Assembly (NCBI RefSeq): GCF_038432375.1
Contig: NZ_JBCAUS010000007.1
Location: 1-64,000 of the forward strand
Length of the DNA: 64,000 bases
Direction: 5' to 3'
Source: Methanococcoides sp. LMO-2
GTDB taxonomy: Archaea; Halobacteriota; Methanosarcinia; Methanosarcinales; Methanosarcinaceae
The position numbers were made by a program, and so were the translations under genes. Numbering within the stretch: position 1 is the stretch's first letter; every line of letters starts with the position of its first letter. Of the stretch, positions 7,770 through 16,713 are shown piece by piece. A model generated the notes under the pieces. The model was given only the letters and a program-made list of their open reading frames with translations, was not told the origin of the DNA and did not search any database.

Positions 7770-10574
7770 ATGAGCATAATAATATCCTGTTTTGTTTTTC
7801 TACTGCTCGGGGGGCAAACTATAGAAAAAGATACCAAAGACTACGTTTCCATAAAGGATCTTGTTAACAAAGGTTAGGTTAAATATCGATACCTTATCGA
7901 GAACACCAAGGATATAGTTTATATTACAAATGAAGAAGGCATAATTCTTTACATCAGTCCCCAGATCACAAGATATGGGTTTGATCCTGGAGAGATGGAG
8001 AACACTCCATTTTCAGATTACCTTCATCCGGAAGACCGCGGAAAGATAGTTGCTGCTTTCCAGAAAGCAATGATCAATAAAAATGCCCCTTCCATCACAT
8101 TCAGGATGCCTGATAGTGAAGGAAATATTCACTGGATAGAGAACTACCCCCACTTCCAGAGCGATGAAAACGGGAACTCCCGGGGATTGATAGGCGTACT
8201 CCGGGATGTAACAAAGCACAAGGCTGTAGAGGACGAACTCAAGAAATACCAGAATCATCTCGAAGAGCTCGTGGAGATCAGGACATCTGAGCTTAAAGCA
8301 GCCAATGAAAAGCTCAAACTGGAGATCACAGAAAGAAAGCGTGCTGAAGAATCATTAAAAGAAAAAGAGAGGCATATAAGTAGCCTTTTCGATGTAGCTC
8401 CCATAGGCATCGGGTTTTCCTATGACAGAAAGATAATGGATGCTAATGAAGAAGCTTACCGCATACTTGGATACTCAAAAGATGCTGTGATTGGAAAAGA
8501 CACCCGCATGTACTACCCATCTGATGAACATTACAGAGAGGTGGGAAAAGTAATTGAAGCCGTCATAAGGGAAAGAAAGACGCATACAATAGATACACAG
8601 CTCGTAAACAAAGATGGAAAGATCATTGATATTTCCCTGAAACTCGCACTTCTGGACAGTGAAGACACGTCAAGAGGGATCATATACACCCTGCAGGACA
8701 TTACAGAACTTAAAAAATATGAGAAGGACATCAGGGAAAAGGAAGCAAAGATCAGGAGCGCATTCCTTGCAACCCCAATAGGTATCGGAGTTGTATGGGA
8801 CAGGGTGTTCAGGGATGTTAATGACAATATGTGCGATCTTGTCGGGTACTCCAGGGAAGAGATAATCGGGACAAATACCCGGTTCCTCTACCCCAATGAT
8901 GATGAGTACTACAGGATCGGTGCTCTGTTGCAGGGCATGATAAGGACAAAGGAACCACTCAAAACACAGGGCAGATGGATACGCAAGGATGGAAAAGAGA
9001 TCAACGTTGCTTTTACCTTTGCACTTGTAGACCCCCAGGATCCGCCTGCTGGGATCACGTTCACAGTAGAGGATATCACTGAGAAACTATTGGCTGAAGA
9101 GAAGATATGCAACCTGACCCAGTTCCAGCAGACAGTTATCGAAAATGCGGATATCTGGCTTAACGTCCTTAACGAAAAGGCAGAAGTTGTCATATGGAAC
9201 AATGCTGCAGAAAAAATAAGCGGGTATTCCAGGGAAGAGATCATTGGTAGTGACAGGATCTGGGAACTTCTATATCCTGAAGAAGAATATCGCAAAGAGA
9301 TATTTGCAGAGGCTAAGGCCATTCTGGAACAGGGCAAGCGGGTAGCAGGGCTCGAGACCACCATCATAAGAAAGGATGGCGAAGAACGCATTATATCATG
9401 GAACTCCAGAAACCTTGTCAATGAAAAAAGGGAAGTCATCGGATCCATTGCCATTGGAAACGACATCACTCAAAGGAAGGAGGCTGAAAAGGTACAGAAG
9501 ACCTACTTCCACTTCCTTCAGGAACTCATCGATGCAGTCCCGGTCCCCGTATTCTACAAGAATAAGGATGGAACATACCTTGGATGCAACAAGGCATTTG
9601 AGAATTTCATCGGAATTAAGAAAGAAGACCTTGTTGGTAAAACGGTATTTGATATTGCACCCGAAGATCTTGCAATACAATACTATGAAAAGGATAACGA
9701 GCTTTTCGAGAAAGGCGGAATACAGGTCTACGAATCATCCACCGAATCGCAGACTGATAGTTCAATAAGAAGAGTGATGTTCAACAAATCCCTTTTCACG
9801 GACCTCAACGGGGAGACTGCCGGTCTGGTCGGAGCAATAATAGATATAACCGAGATCAAGGAAAATGAGGAGATACTCAGGAAATATACAGAACAGCTTG
9901 AGCGCTCGAACGAGCTTAAAGGCATCTTTACAGATATACTAAGCCATGATATCCTGAACCATGCAACAGTCATCGACGGATATACCTGTCTTCTGCTTGC
10001 AGAAGAAGATGGTGAAGATAAATTGGAAAAACTGGAAAAGATAGAGAACACGAACAGGAAGCTCATCGAGCTTATTGACTGTGTGGCAGCTTTTGCCAAA
10101 CTGGAATCAATGGACGAGATAAACTTTGAAACAGTAGATCTTATGAAAGTCCTGAATGATTGTACATCCCAGTTCGAATACCAAGCTGCACAAAAAAGCA
10201 TACAGATCGTGCTTGAGAACGATAGAAAATGTGATACTGTTGCCAATATGATGATCGAGGAAGTATTCGCGAACCTCGTATCAAATGCTGTAAAGTACAG
10301 CCCTGAGAATAAGGACATAAAGATCGGAGTAAAGGACCGGAATGAGCACTGGAAGATCACAATTACGGACTCCGGAGAAGGCATTGCAGATAAGGACAAG
10401 CAGCTGGTCTTCGACCGCTTCAAAAGAGCAGTTGGAGATTGCAATATAAAGGGAAGCGGACTTGGTCTCGCAATTGTCAAGAGAATAGTCGAACTGCATG
10501 GCGGACAGGTTGGAGTGGAAGACAACCCGAACGGTCCGGGAAGTGTTTTCTGGGTAACGTTAAAGAAAGCTTAA
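7770..10574 (+). CDS. Multi-PAS sensor histidine kinase with in-frame TAG (possible pyrrolysine or nonsense codon)
   Basis: A frame open from ATG 7770 is broken only by TAG at 7875-7877. The segment after the TAG encodes VKYRYLIENTKDIVYITNEEG, which aligns with the start of the first PAS domain of the kinase at 5581. No ATG, GTG or TTG in this frame lies between the TAG and ATG 7995, so starting at 7995 deletes the first strands of that PAS. Downstream come PAS 1, a coiled coil, three or four more PAS domains, H-box LSHDILNH and a HATPase domain with NLVSNAVKYSPEN, DSGEGIA and GSGLGLAIV. The N-terminus before the TAG starts with a hydrophobic SIIISCFVFLLLGG. Either TAG is read as pyrrolysine, or the gene carries a nonsense mutation. 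Confidence 0.75.
7875..7877 (+). other. In-frame TAG codon within the kinase gene
   Basis: The codon lies 35 codons after ATG 7770, at the join between the N-terminal leader and the first PAS domain. It is the only interruption in a frame of about 935 codons, and no confidently called gene in the window uses TAG as its stop. Confidence 0.8.
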
Positions 10575-10620
10575 TTCAATATTAAAACAAAATAGAATAA
10601 TTGAAACGGAGGTTATTGAA

Positions 10621-10854
10621 GTGGAAGAATTTACAAAGGAACAACTTGCAAAATACAATGGTCAGGACGGAGAAAAGTGCTACATAGCATATCAGGGAAA
10701 GGTCTACGATGTAACTGAAAGCATGCTATGGGATGAGGGAGATCATCAGGGAATGCATGAAGGTGGAATTGACCTTACAGAGGAAATGGACGATTCACCC
10801 CATGACGATGATGTTATGGAAGATTTCCCTGTTGTCGGTACATTGGTAGAATAA
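10621..10854 (+). CDS. Cytochrome b5-like heme/steroid-binding domain protein
   Basis: The 77-residue soluble protein consists of one cytochrome b5-like domain: FTKEQLAKYNGQDG, CYIAYQGKVYDVTES and a C-terminal DFPVVGTL. The heme ligands of true b5 (HPGG and a second His) are not kept: the equivalent region is DEGDHQGMHEGG, so heme binding is possible but uncertain. The start is GTG with GGAGGT nine bases upstream. It may share a transcript with the kinase before it (46-base gap). A strong hairpin follows. Confidence 0.8.
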   Translation: MEEFTKEQLAKYNGQDGEKCYIAYQGKVYDVTESMLWDEGDHQGMHEGGIDLTEEMDDSPHDDDVMEDFPVVGTLVE

Positions 10855-10888
10855 GGTTTTTTAATTAATGGTCTTTTTAAGGCTACTC

Positions 10889-10912
10889 CCGGGCATTATT
10901 GGAAATGCCCGG
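10889..10912 (+). terminator. Strong hairpin terminator
   Basis: A perfect 9-bp stem, CCGGGCATT (10889-10897) and AATGCCCGG (10904-10912), closes a six-base loop and is followed by A/T-rich sequence with a T6 run. It separates the kinase and b5 genes from the coenzyme M operon. Confidence 0.6.
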
Positions 10913-11006
10913 AATACACATATTAATTTTTTACAATCATATTTCCTGATAGTAGACACTCCTTCGTCCCTCTGGCTTAAAACGGCAATTTTTGCCTGAT
11001 TAATGG

Positions 11007-11019
11007 AAAAATATATAAA
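11007..11019 (+). promoter_or_regulatory. TATA box of the coenzyme M operon
   Basis: AAAATATATAAAC is centred 28 bases before ATG 11041. Transcription would start at or next to the start codon, giving a leaderless or near-leaderless mRNA. Confidence 0.55.
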
Positions 11020-11040
11020 CAAATTTTCCGACTTGAAGGC

Positions 11041-12294
11041 ATGAGAAAGTATGTCGTTAAGTGTCCGAAATGTGGAGAAGTGCAGGACCCATACGCATTA
11101 CATTGTAAAAATGGTGATGCATTACTGCGTACAGAATATTCCAAAAAACAGATCGAACCGGCCGATCTGCCAGGGATATGGAGATATATCGACTGGCTAC
11201 CGGTGAATGGTATCATAGAAGAAGGTACCGGAAGACCTGTGACATACAAGAGTGAAGGTTTTGCAAAAGAACTTGGGCTTAACGACCTGAACATCACTTT
11301 TAACGGATACTGGCCTGAAAAAGAGGCCTTCATAAAAACATGCAGCTTCAAGGACCTCGAGTCCTTCCCCACAATGCAGCGTTTGATAGAGAGGGATGAA
11401 GAACGTATTATGGTGGTCGCATCTGCCGGCAACACAGCCCGAGCCTTTGCTCATGTGGCATCCATAACAGGACAGAAGTTGCTGCTGATAGTACCAAAGA
11501 ACAGCATTCACCGCCTGTGGACAACGAATGATGACACATCATCCATATGTACTGTCACTGTGGAAGGTGACTACTACCAGGCTATCGCAATGGCAGAAAA
11601 GATAGCAGCAAAAGAAGGATTTGTAAGTGAGGGTGGTGCCCGCAACGTTGCCAGAAGGGACGGCATGGCAACCGTGATGCTGGATGCTGTGCTCACTACA
11701 GGAAGCCTCCCACAACACTATTTCCAGGCAGTTGGCAGCGGAACAGGTGGCATCTCGGTCTGGGAAGCATCAATGAGACTCCTAGAGGACGGTCGCTTCG
11801 GCAACAACATGCCACGACTTCATCTTGCCCAGAACCTGCCATGTGCTCCGCTCTACTCATTATGGACCGGTATGGAACTTACCGGACGTTGCCCTGAAGA
11901 GATGCATGACGATGTGCTCTACAACAGGAAACCACCATACTCAGCCAGTGGCGGAGTAAAGGATGCACTTGATGACACTAACGGGATAATCTACGGTATC
12001 ACTAACAAGGAAGCCGAAGATGCACAGAAGCTTTTTGAAGAGACCGAAAGCATTGATATATTGCCGGCACCGGGTGTTGCCTGTGCTGCACTGATCAAGG
12101 CTGTGGAGACCGGGGAGATCAATGACGATGACAGTATCGTGTTGAACATAACCGGTGGCGGACAAAAAAGACTTGAAGAAGATTTTGCTACAAAACAACT
12201 GGATGTCGGGCTTAGCGTATCCCCTGAAGACCCGGATTCTGAGAAAAAGATCCTGGGAAAGGTTTCCGAATTTTTTTACAAAGGAGGTTATTGA
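11041..12294 (+). CDS. Cysteate synthase (PLP-dependent, threonine-synthase-like)
   Basis: Cysteate synthase of Methanosarcinales makes L-cysteate from O-phosphoserine and sulfite, the first dedicated step of their coenzyme M route. The 417-residue protein has an N-terminal Cys cluster (CPKC near 8-11 and Cys22), the PLP-lysine motif SFKDLES near residue 103 and the phosphate loop SAGNTARAF. A C-terminal ITGGGQKR matches the threonine-synthase fold. The assignment rests on this fold plus the position upstream of comD and comE; true threonine synthase is the alternative. The stop codon abuts the next start, and AAAGGAGGT for the next gene lies inside this one. Confidence 0.87.
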   Translation: MRKYVVKCPKCGEVQDPYALHCKNGDALLRTEYSKKQIEPADLPGIWRYIDWLPVNGIIEEGTGRPVTYKSEGFAKELGLNDLNITFNGYWPEKEAFIKTCSFKDLESFPTMQRLIERDEERIMVVASAGNTARAFAHVASITGQKLLLIVPKNSIHRLWTTNDDTSSICTVTVEGDYYQAIAMAEKIAAKEGFVSEGGARNVARRDGMATVMLDAVLTTGSLPQHYFQAVGSGTGGISVWEASMRLLEDGRFGNNMPRLHLAQNLPCAPLYSLWTGMELTGRCPEEMHDDVLYNRKPPYSASGGVKDALDDTNGIIYGITNKEAEDAQKLFEETESIDILPAPGVACAALIKAVETGEINDDDSIVLNITGGGQKRLEEDFATKQLDVGLSVSPEDPDSEKKILGKVSEFFYKGGY

Positions 12295-13059
12295 ATGAGC
12301 AATTCTATCAAACTGACGATCATCGGAGGCATTAACAAGGATGGAACAAAGGAAGCTATCGACAGGGTGGAAGTGAACCCCGGAGATATCCTTGGCATAG
12401 TTGGTCCAACTGGCTCCGGAAAAAGTACGCTTATCGATGATATAGAACAGCTGGCACAGGGAGACACTCCCACCGGCCGCAGGATACTCATCAATGACGA
12501 AGAACCCGATACAAAGATGAGAGTTGACCCGCGCCTGAAGCTCATCGCACAGCTATCCCAGAACATGCATTTCCTTGCTGACATGACAGTTTCCGAGTTC
12601 CTGCAGATGCATGCCAGAAGCCGCGGAAAGGATCCTGAACTTATGTACAGGGTCATCGAACTTGCAAATACGCTTACAGGAGAACCCATCCGCGAGGATG
12701 AGCCGCTTACCGTTCTCAGTGGTGGCCAATCACGCTCCCTTATGACCGCCGACATCGCAGTGATCAGCGATTCACCCATCGTGCTTATCGATGAGATTGA
12801 GAATGCAGGAATTAAGAAGCAGGAAGCACTGGAACTTCTGGCCGGAGAGGGAAAGATCGTTGTGGTTGTCACACATGACCCTGTTCTTGCACTCATGGCA
12901 TCCCGCAGGATAGTCATAAAGAACGGAGGAATGAACGATATAATCACAACAAGCACCGAAGAAAAGAATGTGGGAGATCGTGTCTCAGAGGTCGACAACT
13001 GGATGATGGACCTTCGTGAGATCATTCGCAGGGGAGAGGTCGTGGAAGGTGTCGTATGA
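12295..13059 (+). CDS. Stand-alone ABC-type ATPase in the coenzyme M operon
   Basis: The 254-residue soluble protein is a single ABC domain: Walker [10 protein letters not shown] near 39, Q-loop region LIAQLSQNM, signature LSGGQ near 140, Walker B IVLIDEIE and H-loop VVVTHDP. No permease is encoded nearby, so it is unlikely to be an ordinary transporter. Its start abuts the cysteate synthase stop, with a strong AAAGGAGGT ribosome site, and its end overlaps the next gene by four bases. Together with the following GTPase and Fe-S protein it forms a trio of unknown role. I infer an energy-driven maturation or activation function rather than uptake. Confidence 0.8.
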   Translation: MSNSIKLTIIGGINKDGTKEAIDRVEVNPGDILGIVGPTGSGKSTLIDDIEQLAQGDTPTGRRILINDEEPDTKMRVDPRLKLIAQLSQNMHFLADMTVSEFLQMHARSRGKDPELMYRVIELANTLTGEPIREDEPLTVLSGGQSRSLMTADIAVISDSPIVLIDEIENAGIKKQEALELLAGEGKIVVVVTHDPVLALMASRRIVIKNGGMNDIITTSTEEKNVGDRVSEVDNWMMDLREIIRRGEVVEGVV

Positions 13060-13757
13060 AACTCGTAGTTGTTGCAGGAACCCCGGGATCCGGAAAAACA
13101 TCCGTATTACTTCATACCATACGGGCCCTGAAAAGGCGAGGTAACAAGCCTGCAGTGGTCAAGGTGGACTGTCTCTGGACAGATGATGACAAAAGGTTCG
13201 CAAGACTTGAAGTCCCGATCAGGGTAGGTCTTGCCAGGGACATGTGCCCGGACCATTTTACCATTTACAATACTGAGCCCATGCTCCAGTGGGCGGAAGA
13301 AGAAGGTTCCAATGTACTGCTCAATGAGACCGCAGGACTGTGCCTGAGGTGTGCACCGTATCCAGACTCCTGCCTGGCCGTCTGTGTCATTGATGTGACA
13401 ACCGGTCCGAACACCCCACTGAAGGTCGGCCCACTTCTTACGACAGCAGATATAGTTGTCATGACAAAGGGAGATATCGTCTCACAGGCAGAACGTGAGG
13501 TGTTCAGGGAAAGGGTACTGGAAGTTAACCCTGAATGCATGGTTGTGGAAGCTAACGGACTTAGCGGAAAAGGTGCCATCGAACTTGCAGAGCTTATCGA
13601 GGAAGGAGCTGAAGCAGATATTGAGGATATGACCCTCAGGTACAACCCGCCACTTGCCATTTGTACCCTCTGCAGTGGTGAAAAGCGCGTTGAACGCAAA
13701 TTCCACATGGGAGTTCTCCGCCACCTCGACGGATTGATGGAATACAAGGGAGAATGA
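13056..13757 (+). CDS. HypB/UreG-like SIMIBI GTPase with Cys cluster
   Basis: The 233-residue protein begins with a P-loop GTPGSGKT near residue 8, has a guanine-specificity-like VMTKGD near 139 and ends with a CTLCSG motif. Its middle carries [18 protein letters not shown], which resembles the ENVGNLVCP metal-site motif of the nickel-insertion GTPase HypB. In HypB and UreG this motif couples GTP hydrolysis to nickel delivery. I infer a metal or Fe-S delivery role here; the client is unknown. It overlaps the ABC ATPase by four bases (ATGA) and is followed within six bases by the Fe-S protein gene. Confidence 0.75.
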   Translation: MKLVVVAGTPGSGKTSVLLHTIRALKRRGNKPAVVKVDCLWTDDDKRFARLEVPIRVGLARDMCPDHFTIYNTEPMLQWAEEEGSNVLLNETAGLCLRCAPYPDSCLAVCVIDVTTGPNTPLKVGPLLTTADIVVMTKGDIVSQAEREVFRERVLEVNPECMVVEANGLSGKGAIELAELIEEGAEADIEDMTLRYNPPLAICTLCSGEKRVERKFHMGVLRHLDGLMEYKGE

Positions 13758-13760
13758 ACA

Positions 13761-14387
13761 ATGCAGGAGATACTTGAACTGCTTCCGGGATACAATTGTG
13801 GCAAATGCGGATACAAACAATGCCGCGATCTTGCAGATAACATGAGAAGAGCAGAGGACATAGGACTCTGCCCTTTTCTGGGAAAACAACAGTTCGCCGA
13901 GAACAGGAAGAAGCTGAAAGAGATCTTAAAGGACAGGTCTGACAGCACGAACATCATCGGTGTAATCGACGGGCTGGAAGCAGATTTCACCCTTGCACCC
14001 CTTGATGGCGAACCCACATGCAGGGAGGACATCCATCCAATTGACGGTACCGAGATGAAAAAAGGTGACCTTGTAAGGTACCGACCACTTGGCTGCCCCA
14101 TTACGCATTTCGCAAAGGTCATCGAAGCCTCCCGTGGAATGAACACCATCCACATGGTGGGCCCTATCCAGCGCCTTGGAAATGAGGAGGTTGAGTTCAT
14201 CGATGCAGGAATATGCCTTATCTTCGCCTTTGACGGAAAAGTAGAAACAGGACGTATCCCGAGAGTTGGTGAAACAGTGAAGTTCATTCCCACACATTGC
14301 ATGATGCAGAAAGTGCATTCAGGCATTGTTGTCGGTGTTGAGGAAAGAAATGTCAGGATCGAAGCGATCGATCTGAAGGTATGGTGA
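13761..14387 (+). CDS. Fe-S protein with PF04060-type [4Fe-4S] domain
   Basis: The 208-residue protein opens with LPGYNCGKCGYKQC and a later CPF, the four-Cys pattern of the Fe-S domain found in RnfB and in the large subunit of the corrinoid Fe-S protein. The remaining 150 residues form a beta-rich domain (PLGCPITHFAKVIE, ETGRIPRVGETVKFIP) that I cannot name. It is translated from GGGAGA six bases upstream. With the ATPase and GTPase before it, it could pass electrons or carry a cluster in an activation reaction. This is inference from neighbours; the family itself is uncharacterised to my knowledge. Confidence 0.7.
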   Translation: MQEILELLPGYNCGKCGYKQCRDLADNMRRAEDIGLCPFLGKQQFAENRKKLKEILKDRSDSTNIIGVIDGLEADFTLAPLDGEPTCREDIHPIDGTEMKKGDLVRYRPLGCPITHFAKVIEASRGMNTIHMVGPIQRLGNEEVEFIDAGICLIFAFDGKVETGRIPRVGETVKFIPTHCMMQKVHSGIVVGVEERNVRIEAIDLKVW

Positions 14388-14391
14388 TCAA

Positions 14392-14889
14392 ATGGACCCA
14401 AGCACATCTGTATTCAATGGTATGAGGATGGCAGGCATCGACCTTGTTGTAAGTGTACCCTGCGTCAACCTGAAAGACATACTTCCAATGATAGATAATG
14501 ATCCGAACATAATCCATGTTCCGGTAACCCGCGAGGAAGAAGGCGTAGGAATATGTGCCGGAGCCTACATGGGAGGGAAGGTACCTGCAATGCTAATGCA
14601 GAACTCAGGACTTGGGAACTCCATCAACGCACTTGCCTCCCTTAATAAATTATTCCACATCCCGCTGGTTCTGATCATGAGCCACAGGGGCATTGAAGGT
14701 GAGACCATCTGTGCCCAGGTACCTATGGGCCAGCTTACACCGTCTTTGCTCGATTCCATGGATATACCGTATGTAGTACCAACCATAGACAACGTGGAAG
14801 ATGCAATAATCCATGCATGGAACATCGCAGCTGATAAAGGCAGGCCTGTTGCCGTCCTTCTCGAGATCGGTTTCTGGGAGGCAGAATGA
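14392..14889 (+). CDS. comD: Sulfopyruvate decarboxylase subunit alpha
   Basis: ComD and ComE together decarboxylate sulfopyruvate to sulfoacetaldehyde in coenzyme M synthesis, using thiamine diphosphate. This 165-residue protein is the N-terminal (pyrimidine-binding) half of a ThDP enzyme: VSVPCVNLKDILP, catalytic Glu in VTREEEGVGICAGAYMGG and NSGLGNSINAL. The subunit is split from ComE as in other methanogens with two separate genes. Its end overlaps comE by four bases. GGTGATC precedes the start. Confidence 0.93.
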   Translation: MDPSTSVFNGMRMAGIDLVVSVPCVNLKDILPMIDNDPNIIHVPVTREEEGVGICAGAYMGGKVPAMLMQNSGLGNSINALASLNKLFHIPLVLIMSHRGIEGETICAQVPMGQLTPSLLDSMDIPYVVPTIDNVEDAIIHAWNIAADKGRPVAVLLEIGFWEAE

Positions 14890-15449
14890 AACGCATAGAT
14901 GCGATCTCAATGATAGCCAGAAAGGCAGAGGAGAAGAACTCACTCATTGTAGCCAACATTGGTTATCCTTCCAGGGAACTCCACGATCTGAAAGACAAGC
15001 CGGGAAACTTCTACATGCTTGGCTCCATGGGACTTTCATCATCCATTGGCCTCGGACTTTCCCTTGCTGTCCCTGAAAGACATGTCATTGCCATAGACGG
15101 TGATGGCTCAGTCCTCATGAACATGGGAAGCCTTGCCACCATTGCACACCAGAAACCTGAGAACTACCTGCTTGTTATCATTGACAACGGAACCTACGGT
15201 TCCACCGGAGACCAGCCTACAGCCACATCCCTTGGAACAGATCTTGGTGCTGTTGCAAAAGGAGCAGGAATCGACGAAGTTCACACAGTGGATAACGAAG
15301 ATGATCTCGAAAAGATGCTAAAAGAAGTTGACAGGGGAGTGCTCGTTGTACGCGTGGATCCTGGAAATGCATCCGTACCCGTGATCTGCCTTTCCCCTGA
15401 AGAGATAATCGAGCGCTTCATGACTGAATGTGCTCGACCATCTGAGTAA
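14886..15449 (+). CDS. comE: Sulfopyruvate decarboxylase subunit beta
   Basis: The 187-residue protein is the diphosphate-binding half of the ThDP enzyme: MGSMGLSSSIGLGLSLA, the ThDP motif DGDGSVLMNMGSLATIAHQ ending at the NGTYGSTG loop. It pairs with ComD, translated just upstream with an ATGA overlap. The last 32 bases overlap the 3' end of the convergent COG1900 gene, so the two mRNAs share complementary ends. Cysteate synthase and ComDE supply two steps; the aminotransferase converting cysteate to sulfopyruvate is not in the window. Confidence 0.93.
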   Translation: MKRIDAISMIARKAEEKNSLIVANIGYPSRELHDLKDKPGNFYMLGSMGLSSSIGLGLSLAVPERHVIAIDGDGSVLMNMGSLATIAHQKPENYLLVIIDNGTYGSTGDQPTATSLGTDLGAVAKGAGIDEVHTVDNEDDLEKMLKEVDRGVLVVRVDPGNASVPVICLSPEEIIERFMTECARPSE

Positions 15450-16695
15450 GACGGAATGAGCCATCCAGAATCCTTTCTTTTAATTTTTCTGACAGCTCCA
15501 GTGCCCTCTTTTTGTCAGACTGGCGCAATACGATAGGAACGTTGGCCGAATAATCACCCAGCTCGAAATTGATGGAACCCATCTTACCTGTGAAAACATC
15601 CCCAACACACAGGGTCATACACAGGCCACAGTTGAAACATGCATACCTGTCAAGTTTTACATTGTCCTCTTCGAAACTGATAGCAGCCATCGGACAGTTC
15701 TCCTGAGGCTCACACAAAGCACAGTTGATGCATTCATCAGGAGCGAACGTTACCTCCAGGTCCACATCTTCCCACACATCACCATACGTGGAATATCCAA
15801 CACAAGCCCTTTTGTCCACGGCCATGACTGACATTTTGATCTGCCTGTCACGTTCGGTTATCGCATCAACGACCGAAGGATCGGTAACAGCTATCGGTAC
15901 AGCCCAGGAAACAATACATTCCGGACCGGCTGAAGTGAAGAAACCACCCATGTATTCAGGGTCCATGTCATGCATATCTGCAAAGGCCGTAAGGTTTGGT
16001 TTCTCTTTGGCACTGCGGGTACCGGAGCCCAATATGAAACCTTCCGAGCCGTTCATGAGAATGCGTGTCCCGATTCCAATGGACTGGAGCAGTGGATCGT
16101 TCTTCACAGGATTGATCTGCCCGCAGCCGGAGATAGTGGCCTCGGTAAGCCTTGGGCCGAAGTCCATTGCATGGAATATGGAAGAAATTGTGTCATCGGA
16201 AGTGTTCACAAAAGCGGAATAGTTCTTGAAAGCATGACGTGTACCATACATCATGGCATATGGCATATCGGCTAATGTAACCTGTGTTGTGAATGTTACA
16301 TCACCATCTGTGACCACCTTTACATCCACAGGATTCCCTGCTACAAGGTCACGGAAGAGATGACCTGCACCATAGTGGTGGTCATCAAGGCTGTGATCCG
16401 TACCAAAGAGCATCAGGTCAAGGATACCCAGCCTTTCGTTGGGACACGGACCCGTGTGTGCAGGGACTCCGTTCATATAGACTTCCTTTGCCCGCAGGAA
16501 ACTGCAGGGTGCATCCACAGGGAAAGAGAGGATAGCATAGGTACCGCTCATAATGGCACGTGTCGCTGCTGTCACAACATCCACCTTTTCGATATCTTCG
16601 CCACGGTCCGTAAGTTCACAGACCTCCTGTGCAGTGAGCACAACAGCTTCGCCTTTTCCGATGCGTTCATTTATACTTTCAATACTGCGTTCCAT
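15418..16695 (-). CDS. Homocysteine-biosynthesis family protein (COG1900) fused to ferredoxin domain
   Basis: The 425-residue protein has the COG1900/DUF39 body (about 1-330) and a C-terminal two-cluster ferredoxin: CINCALCEPQENCP and CFNCGLCMTLC. COG1900 proteins with ferredoxin partners were shown in Methanosarcina acetivorans to support homocysteine formation from aspartate semialdehyde and sulfide. Here the ferredoxin is fused. ATG 16695 has AGGAGTGGT upstream. It lies 19 bases after the antiporter gene on the same strand, and its end overlaps comE head to head. The placement joins two sulfur-metabolism units, homocysteine and coenzyme M. Confidence 0.87.
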   Translation of the reverse strand: MERSIESINERIGKGEAVVLTAQEVCELTDRGEDIEKVDVVTAATRAIMSGTYAILSFPVDAPCSFLRAKEVYMNGVPAHTGPCPNERLGILDLMLFGTDHSLDDHHYGAGHLFRDLVAGNPVDVKVVTDGDVTFTTQVTLADMPYAMMYGTRHAFKNYSAFVNTSDDTISSIFHAMDFGPRLTEATISGCGQINPVKNDPLLQSIGIGTRILMNGSEGFILGSGTRSAKEKPNLTAFADMHDMDPEYMGGFFTSAGPECIVSWAVPIAVTDPSVVDAITERDRQIKMSVMAVDKRACVGYSTYGDVWEDVDLEVTFAPDECINCALCEPQENCPMAAISFEEDNVKLDRYACFNCGLCMTLCVGDVFTGKMGSINFELGDYSANVPIVLRQSDKKRALELSEKLKERILDGSFRLTQMVEHIQS

Positions 16696-16713
16696 ATGAC
16701 CACTCCTATATCC

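Noticed and set aside
9728-10525. Long minus-strand open frame (265 codons) opposite the second kinase
   Set aside because: The Ser-rich composition is the usual shadow of a Glu/Lys-rich coding strand, and the plus strand clearly encodes kinase domains.
10621-10854. Assignment as a true heme-binding cytochrome b5
   Set aside because: The HPGG and second axial His are not conserved, so only the domain family is claimed.
13265-14407. Long minus-strand open frame opposite the GTPase and Fe-S genes
   Set aside because: It lacks a ribosome site and family motifs, and it lies antisense to two well-supported genes.
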